Shown one piece after another: positions 1 to 6,273 of a stretch of DNA of 52,965 bases. The stretch lies in the IMG/VR virus record IMGVR_UViG_3300028743_000008, positions 1 through 52,965 of that record; one strand, written 5' to 3'. The stretch is from a virus. The notes beneath the pieces were generated by a model. The model made no database searches, was not told where the DNA came from, and saw only the letters and a list, made by a program, of their open reading frames with translations. Positions within the stretch are counted from its first letter, which is position 1. Each line of letters begins with the position of its first letter. Both the position numbers and the translations under genes were made by a program.

Positions 1-148
1 ATGACCATTTCCCTACCGAAAAACACGGCTGGGGGTAATGACCATTTCCCTACCGAAAAACACGGCTGGGGGTAATGACCATTTCCCTACCGAAAAACAC
101 GGCTGGGGGTAATGACCATTTCCCTACCGAAAAACACGGCTGGGGGTA
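1..148. repeat. Tandem array of 37-bp direct repeats, four full units (left end)
   Basis: Four identical 37-bp units lie at 1-37, 38-74, 75-111 and 112-148, with no spacers. Each begins ATGACCATTTCCC, passes through CCGAAAAACACGG (a short CCG/CGG inverted repeat) and ends GGGGGTA. A period of 37 is not a multiple of three, so the array is not a coding repeat. The same unit returns at 52877-52965, so the two window ends are probably contiguous. The copy number shown may be a minimum, because assemblies often collapse or break in such arrays. Its role (replication, packaging or binding site) is unknown. Confidence 0.95.
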
Positions 149-155
149 ACTACCT

Positions 156-1118
156 TCACCGTAAAAGTTCATCCTCTCGGTCGTCCAGGAACTTTTTGAG
201 TTTGGCCTGGGCCTCGGCTAGGTCCGTTTTTCGTTGGGCCGCTAGAGTCTGGGCTTTGGTTAAGGCGTCCGCCGCTTTATTATACTCCTTTTTAGCAAAG
301 GATACTTTTTCTACGGGCGTTAACTCAAGTTGCGCAACGTGTGTTGCATGCCTAACCGAATAGGTTTCTCGGACGCGTTCACCTATCGCATCAAGTGGAC
401 CGTCTTCGATTTGTAAGTCTGGTGCACAGATCACTTTACACTTGTATGTCTTAGCGGCGTTTGGGTCGTTACGGTCCAACTCTATGCGATAGAGCAACTT
501 CTTAACGCGCCTATCTGATATAATAGTGACTATACGTCCAGACATTAGGCCGTCCAGGGTAAGAAACTTAGCACGTCGGCCAACGTTTTGCATAACGACC
601 TCAACCTCCTTAGCGATAGTAGCGTCGTCCCAAACGAGGGCCGCAACCTCAGCGCGTACTCTACGCTTAGGTTCTTTTACGGGGGCTAATTCGGCCGTTA
701 CTTCTAATAGCTCAGAATCGTACACCTTCATAATCCTTCGTGTTTCGTCGCCTTCGTCCGTAATCTTAATGGCATACAGAATTCTGTTATTAGCACCGAT
801 TACGACGTCTACGATTACGCCCTTATGCCACGTGGCTTCATTAAAAGGAACGACGTTACACATGTGACCTATATTAGGCCTTAGGTCGTCCACAATGTCG
901 TTAACCTCGTCGTCTGACAACTTAGTATCTACGACCGCGGGGGCGTCGTTTTCTGATATTACACAAGGGGCGCGAAAGTTTCCCCCTTCGTCTAATTCGT
1001 GTGTCTGGGCCCGTGCATCTAAGACGGCCCTAATTTTGGGTTGCTCCTTTTCTGTAGCAACCTCAAATAATGCCTCAAGCTTTCTAGAGCTCAAGGCATT
1101 ATAATCTTTATTTGTCAT
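156..1118 (-). CDS. Hypothetical protein with two SH3-like repeat segments and a C-terminal coiled coil
   Basis: This 320-residue protein is not one I recognise. Two similar beta-rich segments can be seen, around residues 85-145 (WHKGVIVDVV ... ILYAIKI) and 180-240 (SGRIVTII ... LLYRIEL); both read like small beta-barrels of the SH3 or KOW kind, which is inference. The last 55 residues are rich in Lys, Ala and Glu with heptad spacing and should form a coiled coil. It is the largest leftward gene and the last before the 37-bp repeat array, so it may be read from the 3.8-kb promoter. It has no signal peptide or membrane segment, so it is probably cytoplasmic. Confidence 0.8.
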   Translation of the reverse strand: MTNKDYNALSSRKLEALFEVATEKEQPKIRAVLDARAQTHELDEGGNFRAPCVISENDAPAVVDTKLSDDEVNDIVDDLRPNIGHMCNVVPFNEATWHKGVIVDVVIGANNRILYAIKITDEGDETRRIMKVYDSELLEVTAELAPVKEPKRRVRAEVAALVWDDATIAKEVEVVMQNVGRRAKFLTLDGLMSGRIVTIISDRRVKKLLYRIELDRNDPNAAKTYKCKVICAPDLQIEDGPLDAIGERVRETYSVRHATHVAQLELTPVEKVSFAKKEYNKAADALTKAQTLAAQRKTDLAEAQAKLKKFLDDREDELLR

Positions 1119-1125
1119 TCTATAA

Positions 1126-1326
1126 TTAATTTAAGTAAATAATCAATAGGAAGATAAGGCCCGTAATCCAATAGAGTAGGGACTTAGTTACGGGCAACGC
1201 CTTAATGGGAAAAGGGCTGAGTACCAAAGCACACAGTATTATTCCGCCGTGTACGCCTATAATAAACAGTACCAATTTAAGCAGCTTGAGTACTATTTCG
1301 TTCTTTGCTAATTCAATTGCTAACAT
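1126..1326 (-). CDS. Small membrane protein, two predicted transmembrane helices
   Basis: This is a 66-residue hydrophobic protein. A short amphipathic N-terminus is followed by helices at about residues 13-36 (LLKLVLFIIGVHGGIILCALVL) and 46-64 (SLLYWITGLIFLLIIYL). Its start overlaps the end of the upstream gene by 7 nt, so translation may be coupled. Small inner-membrane proteins are common in phage early clusters, often for host modulation or superinfection exclusion, but nothing here shows which. The family is not recognised. Confidence 0.7.
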   Translation of the reverse strand: MLAIELAKNEIVLKLLKLVLFIIGVHGGIILCALVLSPFPIKALPVTKSLLYWITGLIFLLIIYLN

Positions 1327-1535
1327 GCTAGTTTTGTGTTAAGTGAATAAAACTGTATAGATAGTTCCGTCTTCATACGAAGATGGCAACCAAAGCCAAA
1401 GTCATGAGCCAAACGCCTAAGCCTCTGGGCGTCCGTTAAAGTGGATACGCCGCTTCCTGTAGCCCACAGATAATAAAAGCTATTGCCTCTACTATCTTTC
1501 GCGTCTTCTAATGCGATTACAAAATCTTCGTCCAT
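1320..1535 (-). CDS. Hypothetical protein, 71 residues
   Basis: A small soluble protein of unknown function. The N-terminus is acidic and the middle contains a segment TDAQRLRRLAHDFGF that should be helical. It lies 4 nt after the upstream leftward gene (1540-1761) and overlaps the membrane protein gene downstream by 7 nt, in line with one polycistronic message. No catalytic motif, signal peptide or membrane segment is visible. Confidence 0.7.
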   Translation of the reverse strand: MDEDFVIALEDAKDSRGNSFYYLWATGSGVSTLTDAQRLRRLAHDFGFGCHLRMKTELSIQFYSLNTKLAC

Positions 1536-1539
1536 AGTC

Positions 1540-1761
1540 TCAAGTATTAAGTTTCAACCTATCTTTTACACGGGCCTCCATGTCTGGGTCGCGAAAGATA
1601 AGACTTGCGACTACCATGTTCACAGCACTAGAGTATTGTATGCTTCTTAAGCATGTACCCACTTGTTTATTTGCTTTACAAGTGATGTATCCGTCGCATT
1701 GAAAGCACAGTGTACGTCTAGTAAATTTGCGTGCTATTTTTTGACTTTCTGGTATTTTCAT
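1540..1761 (-). CDS. Hypothetical Cys-containing protein, 73 residues
   Basis: The frame is open further upstream, but I place the start at 1761: that ATG overlaps the TGA of the upstream gene as ATGA and has the local leader CATACGATT just before it. The product MKIPESQKIARKF... is basic and has four Cys (LCFQCDGYITC and later TC), possibly a small metal-binding or nucleic-acid-binding protein. The family is not recognised. It is coupled to the 1758-2168 gene. Confidence 0.7.
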   Translation of the reverse strand: MKIPESQKIARKFTRRTLCFQCDGYITCKANKQVGTCLRSIQYSSAVNMVVASLIFRDPDMEARVKDRLKLNT

Positions 1762-2168
1762 AATCGTATGATTTGTTTGTTTTCTACGTCGTAAATTGCT
1801 AATTGCTTCCATATCACAGCCTCACTTAATGCGTGTGCTTTGTCACTTTCGTTTACAGATAGGTCAAAGAATACTTTGCCCGTGCTTTGATCATACCAGG
1901 AGCCGAGGTATAAAGGTTGACCAAAATAAGTTGTGCCTAATACGTCTACGTGTGACTTCACCCAGGCCGCGACGGCGTGTACATCTACTTTCGAAAGCGT
2001 CTCATACTCAAGTGTATGCTTCTTACCGCCTAAGGATACCATGTACCCCGTTACAGGTTGTTCTAAGTCTAAGTTATAAGAGCCGCCGTACTTTTGTTCT
2101 GACAATGAAATGGAAGCTATTAATGTAGCTGCTATTTCGTGACTCTTTTCAGTGTCTATAAAGTTCAT
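1758..2168 (-). CDS. Conserved phage hypothetical protein, 136 residues
   Basis: The protein has the pattern TGYMVSLGGKKH, a helix DVHAVAAWVKSHV, then a strand-turn-strand YLGSWYDQSTGKVFFDLSV and a final helix with AIYDVENK. To my memory this resembles a short protein found in many unrelated phages, always of unknown function. The segment order suggests a compact alpha/beta fold. Its stop overlaps the next start as ATGA. It lies 2 nt after the methyltransferase gene, so the two are probably co-translated. Confidence 0.75.
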   Translation of the reverse strand: MNFIDTEKSHEIAATLIASISLSEQKYGGSYNLDLEQPVTGYMVSLGGKKHTLEYETLSKVDVHAVAAWVKSHVDVLGTTYFGQPLYLGSWYDQSTGKVFFDLSVNESDKAHALSEAVIWKQLAIYDVENKQIIRL

Positions 2169-2170
2169 AA

Positions 2171-2968
2171 TTATTTAGAATTATATATGTTATGTATTAA
2201 TGATATATCGCTTTCGAATAGTTCTGTAACTGCTATGTCGCTACAGGCATAGGCCGCGAAGTTACCAGCATGGTAAATACCTGTTACGTGTTTGAAATGC
2301 TTTTGTAATAAGCCTTCAAACTCTTTTATGTCGTAGCAGTATTCGCCCATGTCGACCAACACGTTTTGTTTCTTCTTTGCTATTTCGTCTTGAGTAAAAT
2401 ATTTGGACTTCCATAAATCGTCTTTTAAATTTTCATTCCTTTGCCACAGTTCCGTATCCTTATTGCTAAACTTTTCACAGAATATGCAAACGCCCGTATC
2501 TTCTACAGACGCTTTCAACTCAAGTATTTCAGGTTCACGAGTCTTTGTAAAGAACTGAAAGCCCAATAGCTCAAGCGCAATATCAAAGGTTATTACCTTT
2601 GTATCTATTTGATTTATTTGTTGGCCGCTTTCGTCCGTCCAGGAAGACATAAAGCCCCCTAAGTTATTGAACAGCCTAGGATACTTCATTTGCGGCGAAA
2701 TTTGTTTAGCAAGACTTATCATTTTAGGGCTACCATCTACATTAATATAGGAACCCTTAAAGCCATTGTCAAATAGAGTTTTGCCAAACAGGCCCGTAGA
2801 GCCGCATACATCTAGTATAGTTGCTTCGTAAAAGTGTTTGCGTATATTTGCCTGTAGTTCGGAAATAAAGGCCCCATACAAAGGTATGCTTTGGCGTACA
2901 TGTGTATCGAACTCACTAGCCATCTTATTAAAGAAAGCTTGTTTTATGGGTGTATTCTTAGTCTTCAT
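2171..2968 (-). CDS. Class I SAM-dependent methyltransferase, CmoA-like
   Basis: This 265-residue protein has a Rossmann methyltransferase fold. The N-terminus FDTHVRQSIPLY, motif I ILDVCGSTGLFG (about residues 52-63) and INVDGSPKMISLAK after it match the layout of CmoA (carboxy-S-adenosylmethionine synthase for tRNA wobble uridine). The second half also follows CmoA: a CIFCEKFSNKD strand, a helix with EIAKKK, and a C-terminal NFAAYAC. The GCSxG motif of CmoA is CGSTG here. The substrate could be tRNA, phage DNA or a small molecule; the sequence does not decide. It is translationally coupled (ATGA) to the small gene before it. Confidence 0.85.
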   Translation of the reverse strand: MKTKNTPIKQAFFNKMASEFDTHVRQSIPLYGAFISELQANIRKHFYEATILDVCGSTGLFGKTLFDNGFKGSYINVDGSPKMISLAKQISPQMKYPRLFNNLGGFMSSWTDESGQQINQIDTKVITFDIALELLGFQFFTKTREPEILELKASVEDTGVCIFCEKFSNKDTELWQRNENLKDDLWKSKYFTQDEIAKKKQNVLVDMGEYCYDIKEFEGLLQKHFKHVTGIYHAGNFAAYACSDIAVTELFESDISLIHNIYNSK

Positions 2969-3120
2969 GGTTGCGTCTTTTTTAAATAGTATAATGTATA
3001 TGTTCCGCCGTCGTTTGCGACCAGCAAAGAATTAGTAGAATCATATCTACCTTTACAAAAGGTGATCATGTTATAAACATTATCAAAGTCCTTACTACAT
3101 GAAAAATCTTCTTTCTTCAT
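2965..3120 (-). CDS. Small hypothetical protein, 51 residues
   Basis: This short gene reads MKKEDFSCSKDFDNVYNM... and ends ...YYLKKTQP. Its TGA overlaps the methyltransferase ATG (2968) as ATGA, and its start at 3120 follows a leader ending ACGGTT like others in the cluster. It fills an otherwise unexplained 160-nt gap and has a strand-turn-strand C-terminus (LLVANDGGTYTLYYL). The function is unknown; the coupling suggests equimolar expression with the methyltransferase. Confidence 0.75.
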   Translation of the reverse strand: MKKEDFSCSKDFDNVYNMITFCKGRYDSTNSLLVANDGGTYTLYYLKKTQP

Positions 3121-3132
3121 AACCGTATGCGT

Positions 3133-3447
3133 TTAGTATCCTAGATATTGTAATATTGTGCAATTGGGTAAGCGTTCGCCGCTTGAATCGGTTACTTCAA
3201 ATTCGCCGTATTTGCCGCAAGTAAGCGTATCAAAAAGTTCAGGGTGGTTTGCTACATTATATACGCGTAAAAATGTAATAGGTTCGTCCGCTTTGCCGAA
3301 GGCGTATACCTGTAATCCGTGTTGCTCTAATAGCCCTTTTGTGGACCAAAGACTCTTTGCTATTCCTTCTTTTGTCAAAGGAGTTAGAAGGCCGCTATAA
3401 CTTTCGAACAGTATTTGCTTCTTTAATGTTTCTCTTATCGTCTCCAT
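3133..3447 (-). CDS. Hypothetical protein, 104 residues
   Basis: A soluble protein with no motif I recognise. It has an N-terminal helix (METIRETLKKQILFE), then LTKEGIAKSLWSTKGLLEQHGLQVYAF, and a C-terminus of beta strands ending CTILQYLGY. It is separated from the 3459-3770 gene by 11 nt and from the 51-residue gene downstream by 12 nt. Both spacers carry the A-rich leader typical of this cluster. Probably cytoplasmic. Confidence 0.75.
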   Translation of the reverse strand: METIRETLKKQILFESYSGLLTPLTKEGIAKSLWSTKGLLEQHGLQVYAFGKADEPITFLRVYNVANHPELFDTLTCGKYGEFEVTDSSGERLPNCTILQYLGY

Positions 3448-3458
3448 ATCTATAGATA

Positions 3459-3770
3459 TTAATTATGAAGGCCCCACGTGTTATGCTCAATAAGAAGGGC
3501 ATTAAAAGTAATGTCGTTATTATAATCGTCTTGCGACATATCAAATAAACTCTCAGCGTCTTCGCACTCGTATAAGTACCAATCAAAAAAGCCTTGTATG
3601 GTATCGAATAACTTTACGTACCCGTTACCATCAAGGTAGGCAACACCCGTAAAGGGCATTCCGTTTGCGTCGACGCCCGTAGTTTCTGCTTTTAGAAACT
3701 CCATTTGTTCACCCTGTTTTTGCCCGTAAACCGTTTCGGTTATCGTTGCAAGTCTGCTAATGATCTTCAT
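3459..3770 (-). CDS. Hypothetical acidic protein, first gene after the 3.8-kb promoter
   Basis: This 103-residue protein is acidic, with DWYLYECEDAESLFDMSQDD near the middle, and has no recognisable catalytic motif. The start at 3770 is preceded by a TTAATACATACAGATT leader of the kind shared by several genes of this region. The promoter -7 box lies at 3797-3804, which gives a 5-prime leader of roughly 20 nt, so this is the promoter-proximal gene of the sub-operon running down to 156. High early expression is expected. Small acidic early phage proteins are sometimes host-enzyme inhibitors or DNA mimics; that is a guess here. Confidence 0.75.
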   Translation of the reverse strand: MKIISRLATITETVYGQKQGEQMEFLKAETTGVDANGMPFTGVAYLDGNGYVKLFDTIQGFFDWYLYECEDAESLFDMSQDDYNNDITFNALLIEHNTWGLHN

Positions 3771-3785
3771 AATCTGTATGTATTA

Positions 3786-3829
3786 ATTTGTAAGTACAAA
3801 GATAACATGTTGTCCTTATACTTACAAAT
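3786..3829 (-). promoter_or_regulatory. Bacteroides-type leftward promoter inside a perfect 11-bp palindrome
   Basis: On the minus strand, TTTG (3825-3828) and TATCTTTG (3797-3804) are 20 nt apart, a full match to the Bacteroides -33/-7 consensus. An 11-bp perfect inverted repeat, ATTTGTAAGTA (3786-3796) and TACTTACAAAT (3819-3829), brackets the promoter: one arm covers the -33 box and the other the expected transcription start. This is the geometry of an operator. A near copy of the upstream arm lies at the 7.1-kb promoter. Confidence 0.85.
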
Positions 3830-3847
3830 GTTTAGCGTTAAATTATG

Positions 3848-4390
3848 CTAAGGCTTGAATAATTCTTTTAGCGCGTCTAATTTCAAAGCGGGTAACTGCT
3901 TTTCTTGCACCGTTATGAAGGGCAACGCCTCTGGGAACTCGGCTGTAACTCTTTCGAGTGTAGATAGAGCGCGAAGATTTTCGGTTAGTTCCTCGATTAA
4001 TTCCGCTTTACAATATCTTTTACCCTTTGGCCCGTCTAGCCTATTAGTTAGGTCCCACGCTAAATTGTAGTCGTTTAGTGATACCTCGTAGGAGCCGCTT
4101 TTGTAGGGGACACTTTTGTCTAAGTTAAGTTTAATACTTCGCCCTGGGCCGTGTATTAAGCCCCTAGGCGTTTCCGACGGCGGCACTACGTATAAGTGTT
4201 TCATACTGTTTTGACTAAAATAGGAGGGGTAAGCCACAAAGCAATTGCGTACATTTGCGGGGATGTACTTTTCGCTGATTCTGTAACCTAAGGCATGCAA
4301 GTTATCTTCTAAGACTTTTATACCTTCGTCCCAGATTTTGGATGCCATTTTCTCGGCTGTTTCCGTTGCCAACGCTTTTGTAATTTTCAT
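3848..4390 (-). CDS. Hypothetical protein, 180 residues
   Basis: A soluble, basic protein of unknown function. It has an N-terminal helix (ETAEKMASKIWDEGIKVLEDNL), a central beta-rich part with SYFSQNSMKHLYVVPPSETPRG, and a C-terminal Leu/Glu-rich helix pair ending LKELFKP. It is coupled by ATGA to the lipoprotein gene before it and is the last gene ahead of the 3.8-kb promoter region. No metal-binding cluster, signal peptide or membrane segment is visible. Confidence 0.75.
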   Translation of the reverse strand: MKITKALATETAEKMASKIWDEGIKVLEDNLHALGYRISEKYIPANVRNCFVAYPSYFSQNSMKHLYVVPPSETPRGLIHGPGRSIKLNLDKSVPYKSGSYEVSLNDYNLAWDLTNRLDGPKGKRYCKAELIEELTENLRALSTLERVTAEFPEALPFITVQEKQLPALKLDALKELFKP

Positions 4391-4656
4391 AATGCGTAAT
4401 AATTTTTATCTGAGTACATAAATGTGTAAATTGGGTGTGCCCTTTGAACTTCATATACGCTTATTGCAGGCACTTTGAATAAGTCATAAGAGTAAGTAAT
4501 TGATACCTCTGTGTCTAGGGTATAGTCATACATTTGCACGCTCTGAGTCAATGCGTCAAAGCTATCTAAACGAAGGTCATGCTTTTCGAGTTGAGGCTCG
4601 GCTTGACATGCGACTAAAAGAATAGACATAACGATTACAGTTGCTAAATGTTTCAT
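4387..4656 (-). CDS. Predicted phage-encoded lipoprotein
   Basis: The 89-residue product starts with a clear type II signal peptide: MKH, a hydrophobic stretch, and the lipobox LVAC with the acylated Cys at residue 17, followed by QAEPQLEKHD. The mature part is about 73 residues with several short strands (YTLDTEVSITYSYDLF) and Tyr-rich ends. It should be anchored in the host inner or outer membrane. Small phage lipoproteins made early commonly block superinfection by masking receptors (for example Llp of T5), but that role is inference. It overlaps both neighbours by ATGA. Confidence 0.85.
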   Translation of the reverse strand: MKHLATVIVMSILLVACQAEPQLEKHDLRLDSFDALTQSVQMYDYTLDTEVSITYSYDLFKVPAISVYEVQRAHPIYTFMYSDKNYYAL

Positions 4657-5111
4657 TTTATTTTGCTAATGCTGAGTACAGCGATTAAAGAATCTTCACC
4701 CTTAAGGTCCGTAGGCCTATTACATATAGCCATAAATCTAGTATTTGACGGGCCCTGGTTATTAGATACTAAATAGGCTTGCTTTGTTAGTAGCTGTAGG
4801 CAATGTTCCGTTTCTTCGCTAGATATGTGCATCATATAAAGTAAATCTTTTAGCTTCATATCTAGGCGGTTAACGGGGAACATCCGAAAGTTAACTAAGT
4901 CTTTCATGTCTTCGACGTCTACGCAATTCAAACAATTTGTGCACCTTTTACAGTCTATACAACCAAAGCAGTCTACACAATTTTCACACCTTACTAGGTC
5001 CGCGCTAGCCTGTAGAAAGTTAGTAAAGCTGTAGGCCTCAGCATTCCAACGGTTGCCGTACCTATCGACCCAATAACCCTTTTTATAATATACTGATTCG
5101 TGTTCGTTCAT
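4653..5111 (-). CDS. Protein with eight Cys at three-residue period (CxxC ladder)
   Basis: A 152-residue protein with cysteines at residues 42, 45, 48, 51, 54, 57, 60 and 63, an exact period of three over 22 residues, with small polar residues between (ENC VDC FGC IDC). Such a ladder could bind metal, or form one edge of a beta-helix. The N-terminus (YYKKGYWVDRYGNRWNAEAYSF) reads like a small beta sheet and may fold with the ladder. The C-terminal half (about 85-152) looks like a winged helix (LLYMMHISSEETEHCLQLLTKQAYLVSNN), so DNA binding is possible. No function is known to me. Confidence 0.8.
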   Translation of the reverse strand: MNEHESVYYKKGYWVDRYGNRWNAEAYSFTNFLQASADLVRCENCVDCFGCIDCKRCTNCLNCVDVEDMKDLVNFRMFPVNRLDMKLKDLLYMMHISSEETEHCLQLLTKQAYLVSNNQGPSNTRFMAICNRPTDLKGEDSLIAVLSISKIK

Positions 5112-5608
5112 GGCATATCCTCCACTTTTACGTTATCATACCCCGCGGCCTTAAGATCCGCTTTGATATACTTAGTGAAACGACCTTTTTTAGTGTACTT
5201 ATGTAAATAAAACACGTTCGCCGTTGTATGACACCCCTCAAGAATAGAATAGCAGTCGTATTTCTCTGTGAGGTGCGAATAGTTATTTAGCAACACAATA
5301 AGAGTATCCCTTATGCCCTCGGTTCTAATTGCAATACGTACCGGTGCATTTTTGATCTTTTCGCCCTTCTCTACTAACTCCTTTGCCTGAATAGCATTTT
5401 GATCTTCTACGTAACGAGTCTCACAGGCCAACGCCCTTTGAAAGTCGTTTAGGAAGGTCAAGCAACTATTTTTTGTACCTGTGTGGATTACTTCGCCGTG
5501 AAGTTTGACATGTGAATAACCATTGTATTCTTGAGTCTCAAATGCAAAGTCCGTTGTTTGCTTTGCTTGTGCGCAAGTTGCGTCTAGTAATTTTTTTGTC
5601 CCTAACAT
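5108..5608 (-). CDS. Hypothetical protein, 166 residues
   Basis: A soluble alpha/beta protein not recognised by family. The N-terminal third carries beta strands (FAFETQEYNGYSHVKLHGEVIHTG) and a helix (SCLTFLNDFQRAL). The C-terminal third includes the strand and loop YDCYSILEGCHTTANVFYLHKYTKKGRFTKYI and ends with KAAGYDNVKVEDMP. It overlaps the Cys-ladder gene by ATGA. The leader AATAAATAAAGATATACAATT precedes its start. Confidence 0.75.
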   Translation of the reverse strand: MLGTKKLLDATCAQAKQTTDFAFETQEYNGYSHVKLHGEVIHTGTKNSCLTFLNDFQRALACETRYVEDQNAIQAKELVEKGEKIKNAPVRIAIRTEGIRDTLIVLLNNYSHLTEKYDCYSILEGCHTTANVFYLHKYTKKGRFTKYIKADLKAAGYDNVKVEDMP

Positions 5609-5620
5609 AATTGTATATCT

Positions 5621-5779
5621 TTATTTATTAATATTCTGTGCAAGTTTGATCTGAAAGGCTATGAACTTTTCAAAGTCTGAATAGTTTAGGTTCAAATACG
5701 CTTTGTTTATCACTCTATACCTCGTTTCGTGCGTCTTAGCTCTTTTGTAAGATGCCTTATAACTGTTTAATGTTGCCAT
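5621..5779 (-). CDS. Small basic protein, paralogue of the 6098-6268 product
   Basis: The frame is open to 5812, but I choose the ATG at 5779 because it is preceded by the same TTAATAAATAAGATT leader as its paralogue and does not overlap the upstream gene. The 52-residue product MATLNSYKASYKRAK... aligns with the 56-residue product of 6098-6268: both share TL-x-x-YK-x-A near the start, then R--I-N/R-AYL-L, S-x-F--FIA and KL. The protein is basic and helical and could bind nucleic acid or a host protein. The function is unknown. Confidence 0.75.
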   Translation of the reverse strand: MATLNSYKASYKRAKTHETRYRVINKAYLNLNYSDFEKFIAFQIKLAQNINK

Positions 5780-5783
5780 AATC

Positions 5784-6110
5784 TTATTTATTAAGTGTTT
5801 CGTCTTTGTCAATCGTAATACCCCTTTTTGCGCATCTGTTTAACAGCATGCCTTTACGCATATAATACGGTGTGATTTGTTGCCAAAAACAAAGGTCGCC
5901 CGTGTTTACTCTTTCTATTACTGAGTAGCCCATTGTCTCGTGCTCAACTAAACGCGTATGTATACGTTTTGTCTCTGCTAACCTTTTAAGCTCGTAGGCC
6001 TCAGCACCTTCTATTATTTCGTTTGCTATTCTATTATCCCAGGTCTGTTTTCTACCTTCTTTGGGCATGTTAAGTGCTACGTTCCGTTTTGCTTTATTTA
6101 ATGTCTCCAT
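5784..6110 (-). CDS. Hypothetical protein, 108 residues
   Basis: A basic soluble protein with N-terminal helices (QTWDNRIANEIIEGAEAYELKRLAETKRI) and a C-terminus that contains CFWQQITPYYMRKGMLLNRCAKRGITI. No family is recognised. It sits between the two members of the small paralogous pair and overlaps the 3-prime end of the upstream member by 13 nt. It is part of the sub-operon starting at the 7.1-kb promoter. Confidence 0.75.
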   Translation of the reverse strand: METLNKAKRNVALNMPKEGRKQTWDNRIANEIIEGAEAYELKRLAETKRIHTRLVEHETMGYSVIERVNTGDLCFWQQITPYYMRKGMLLNRCAKRGITIDKDETLNK

Positions 6111-6268
6111 AGTCGTATTATTAGTTTGGTTTTATAGGCAATAAATTCTCTAAATTCTGAATCAGAAAGATATAAGTATGCACGGTTTCTAATCTTTATA
6201 GTTCGCCTGATATTGTTGCGTATTAGAGCTATTCTGAATGCCTGTTTGTAATTATCCAATGTTTTCAT
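6098..6268 (-). CDS. Small basic protein, paralogue of the 5621-5779 product
   Basis: This 56-residue gene reads MKTLDNYKQAFRIALIRNN and ends KLIIRLWRH. Its leader TTAATAAATAAAGATT before the ATG at 6268 is nearly the same as that of the 5621-5779 gene, and the two proteins align over about 50 residues (TL..YK, R.I.....AYL.L..S.F..FIA...KL). The start codon, leader and paralogy together make it a real gene. It ends 13 nt inside the next gene. The product is strongly basic, probably helical, with no membrane segment. Confidence 0.8.
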   Translation of the reverse strand: MKTLDNYKQAFRIALIRNNIRRTIKIRNRAYLYLSDSEFREFIAYKTKLIIRLWRH

Positions 6269-6273
6269 AATCT

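Noticed and set aside
1-148. CRISPR array
   Set aside because: The 37-bp unit length is in the CRISPR range, but units are directly adjacent with no spacers and no cas genes are present.
112-363. Frame starting inside the 37-bp repeat (MTISLPKNTAGG...)
   Set aside because: It is on the opposite strand of a clear 320-residue gene and the repeat period of 37 shifts frame, so it is a shadow.
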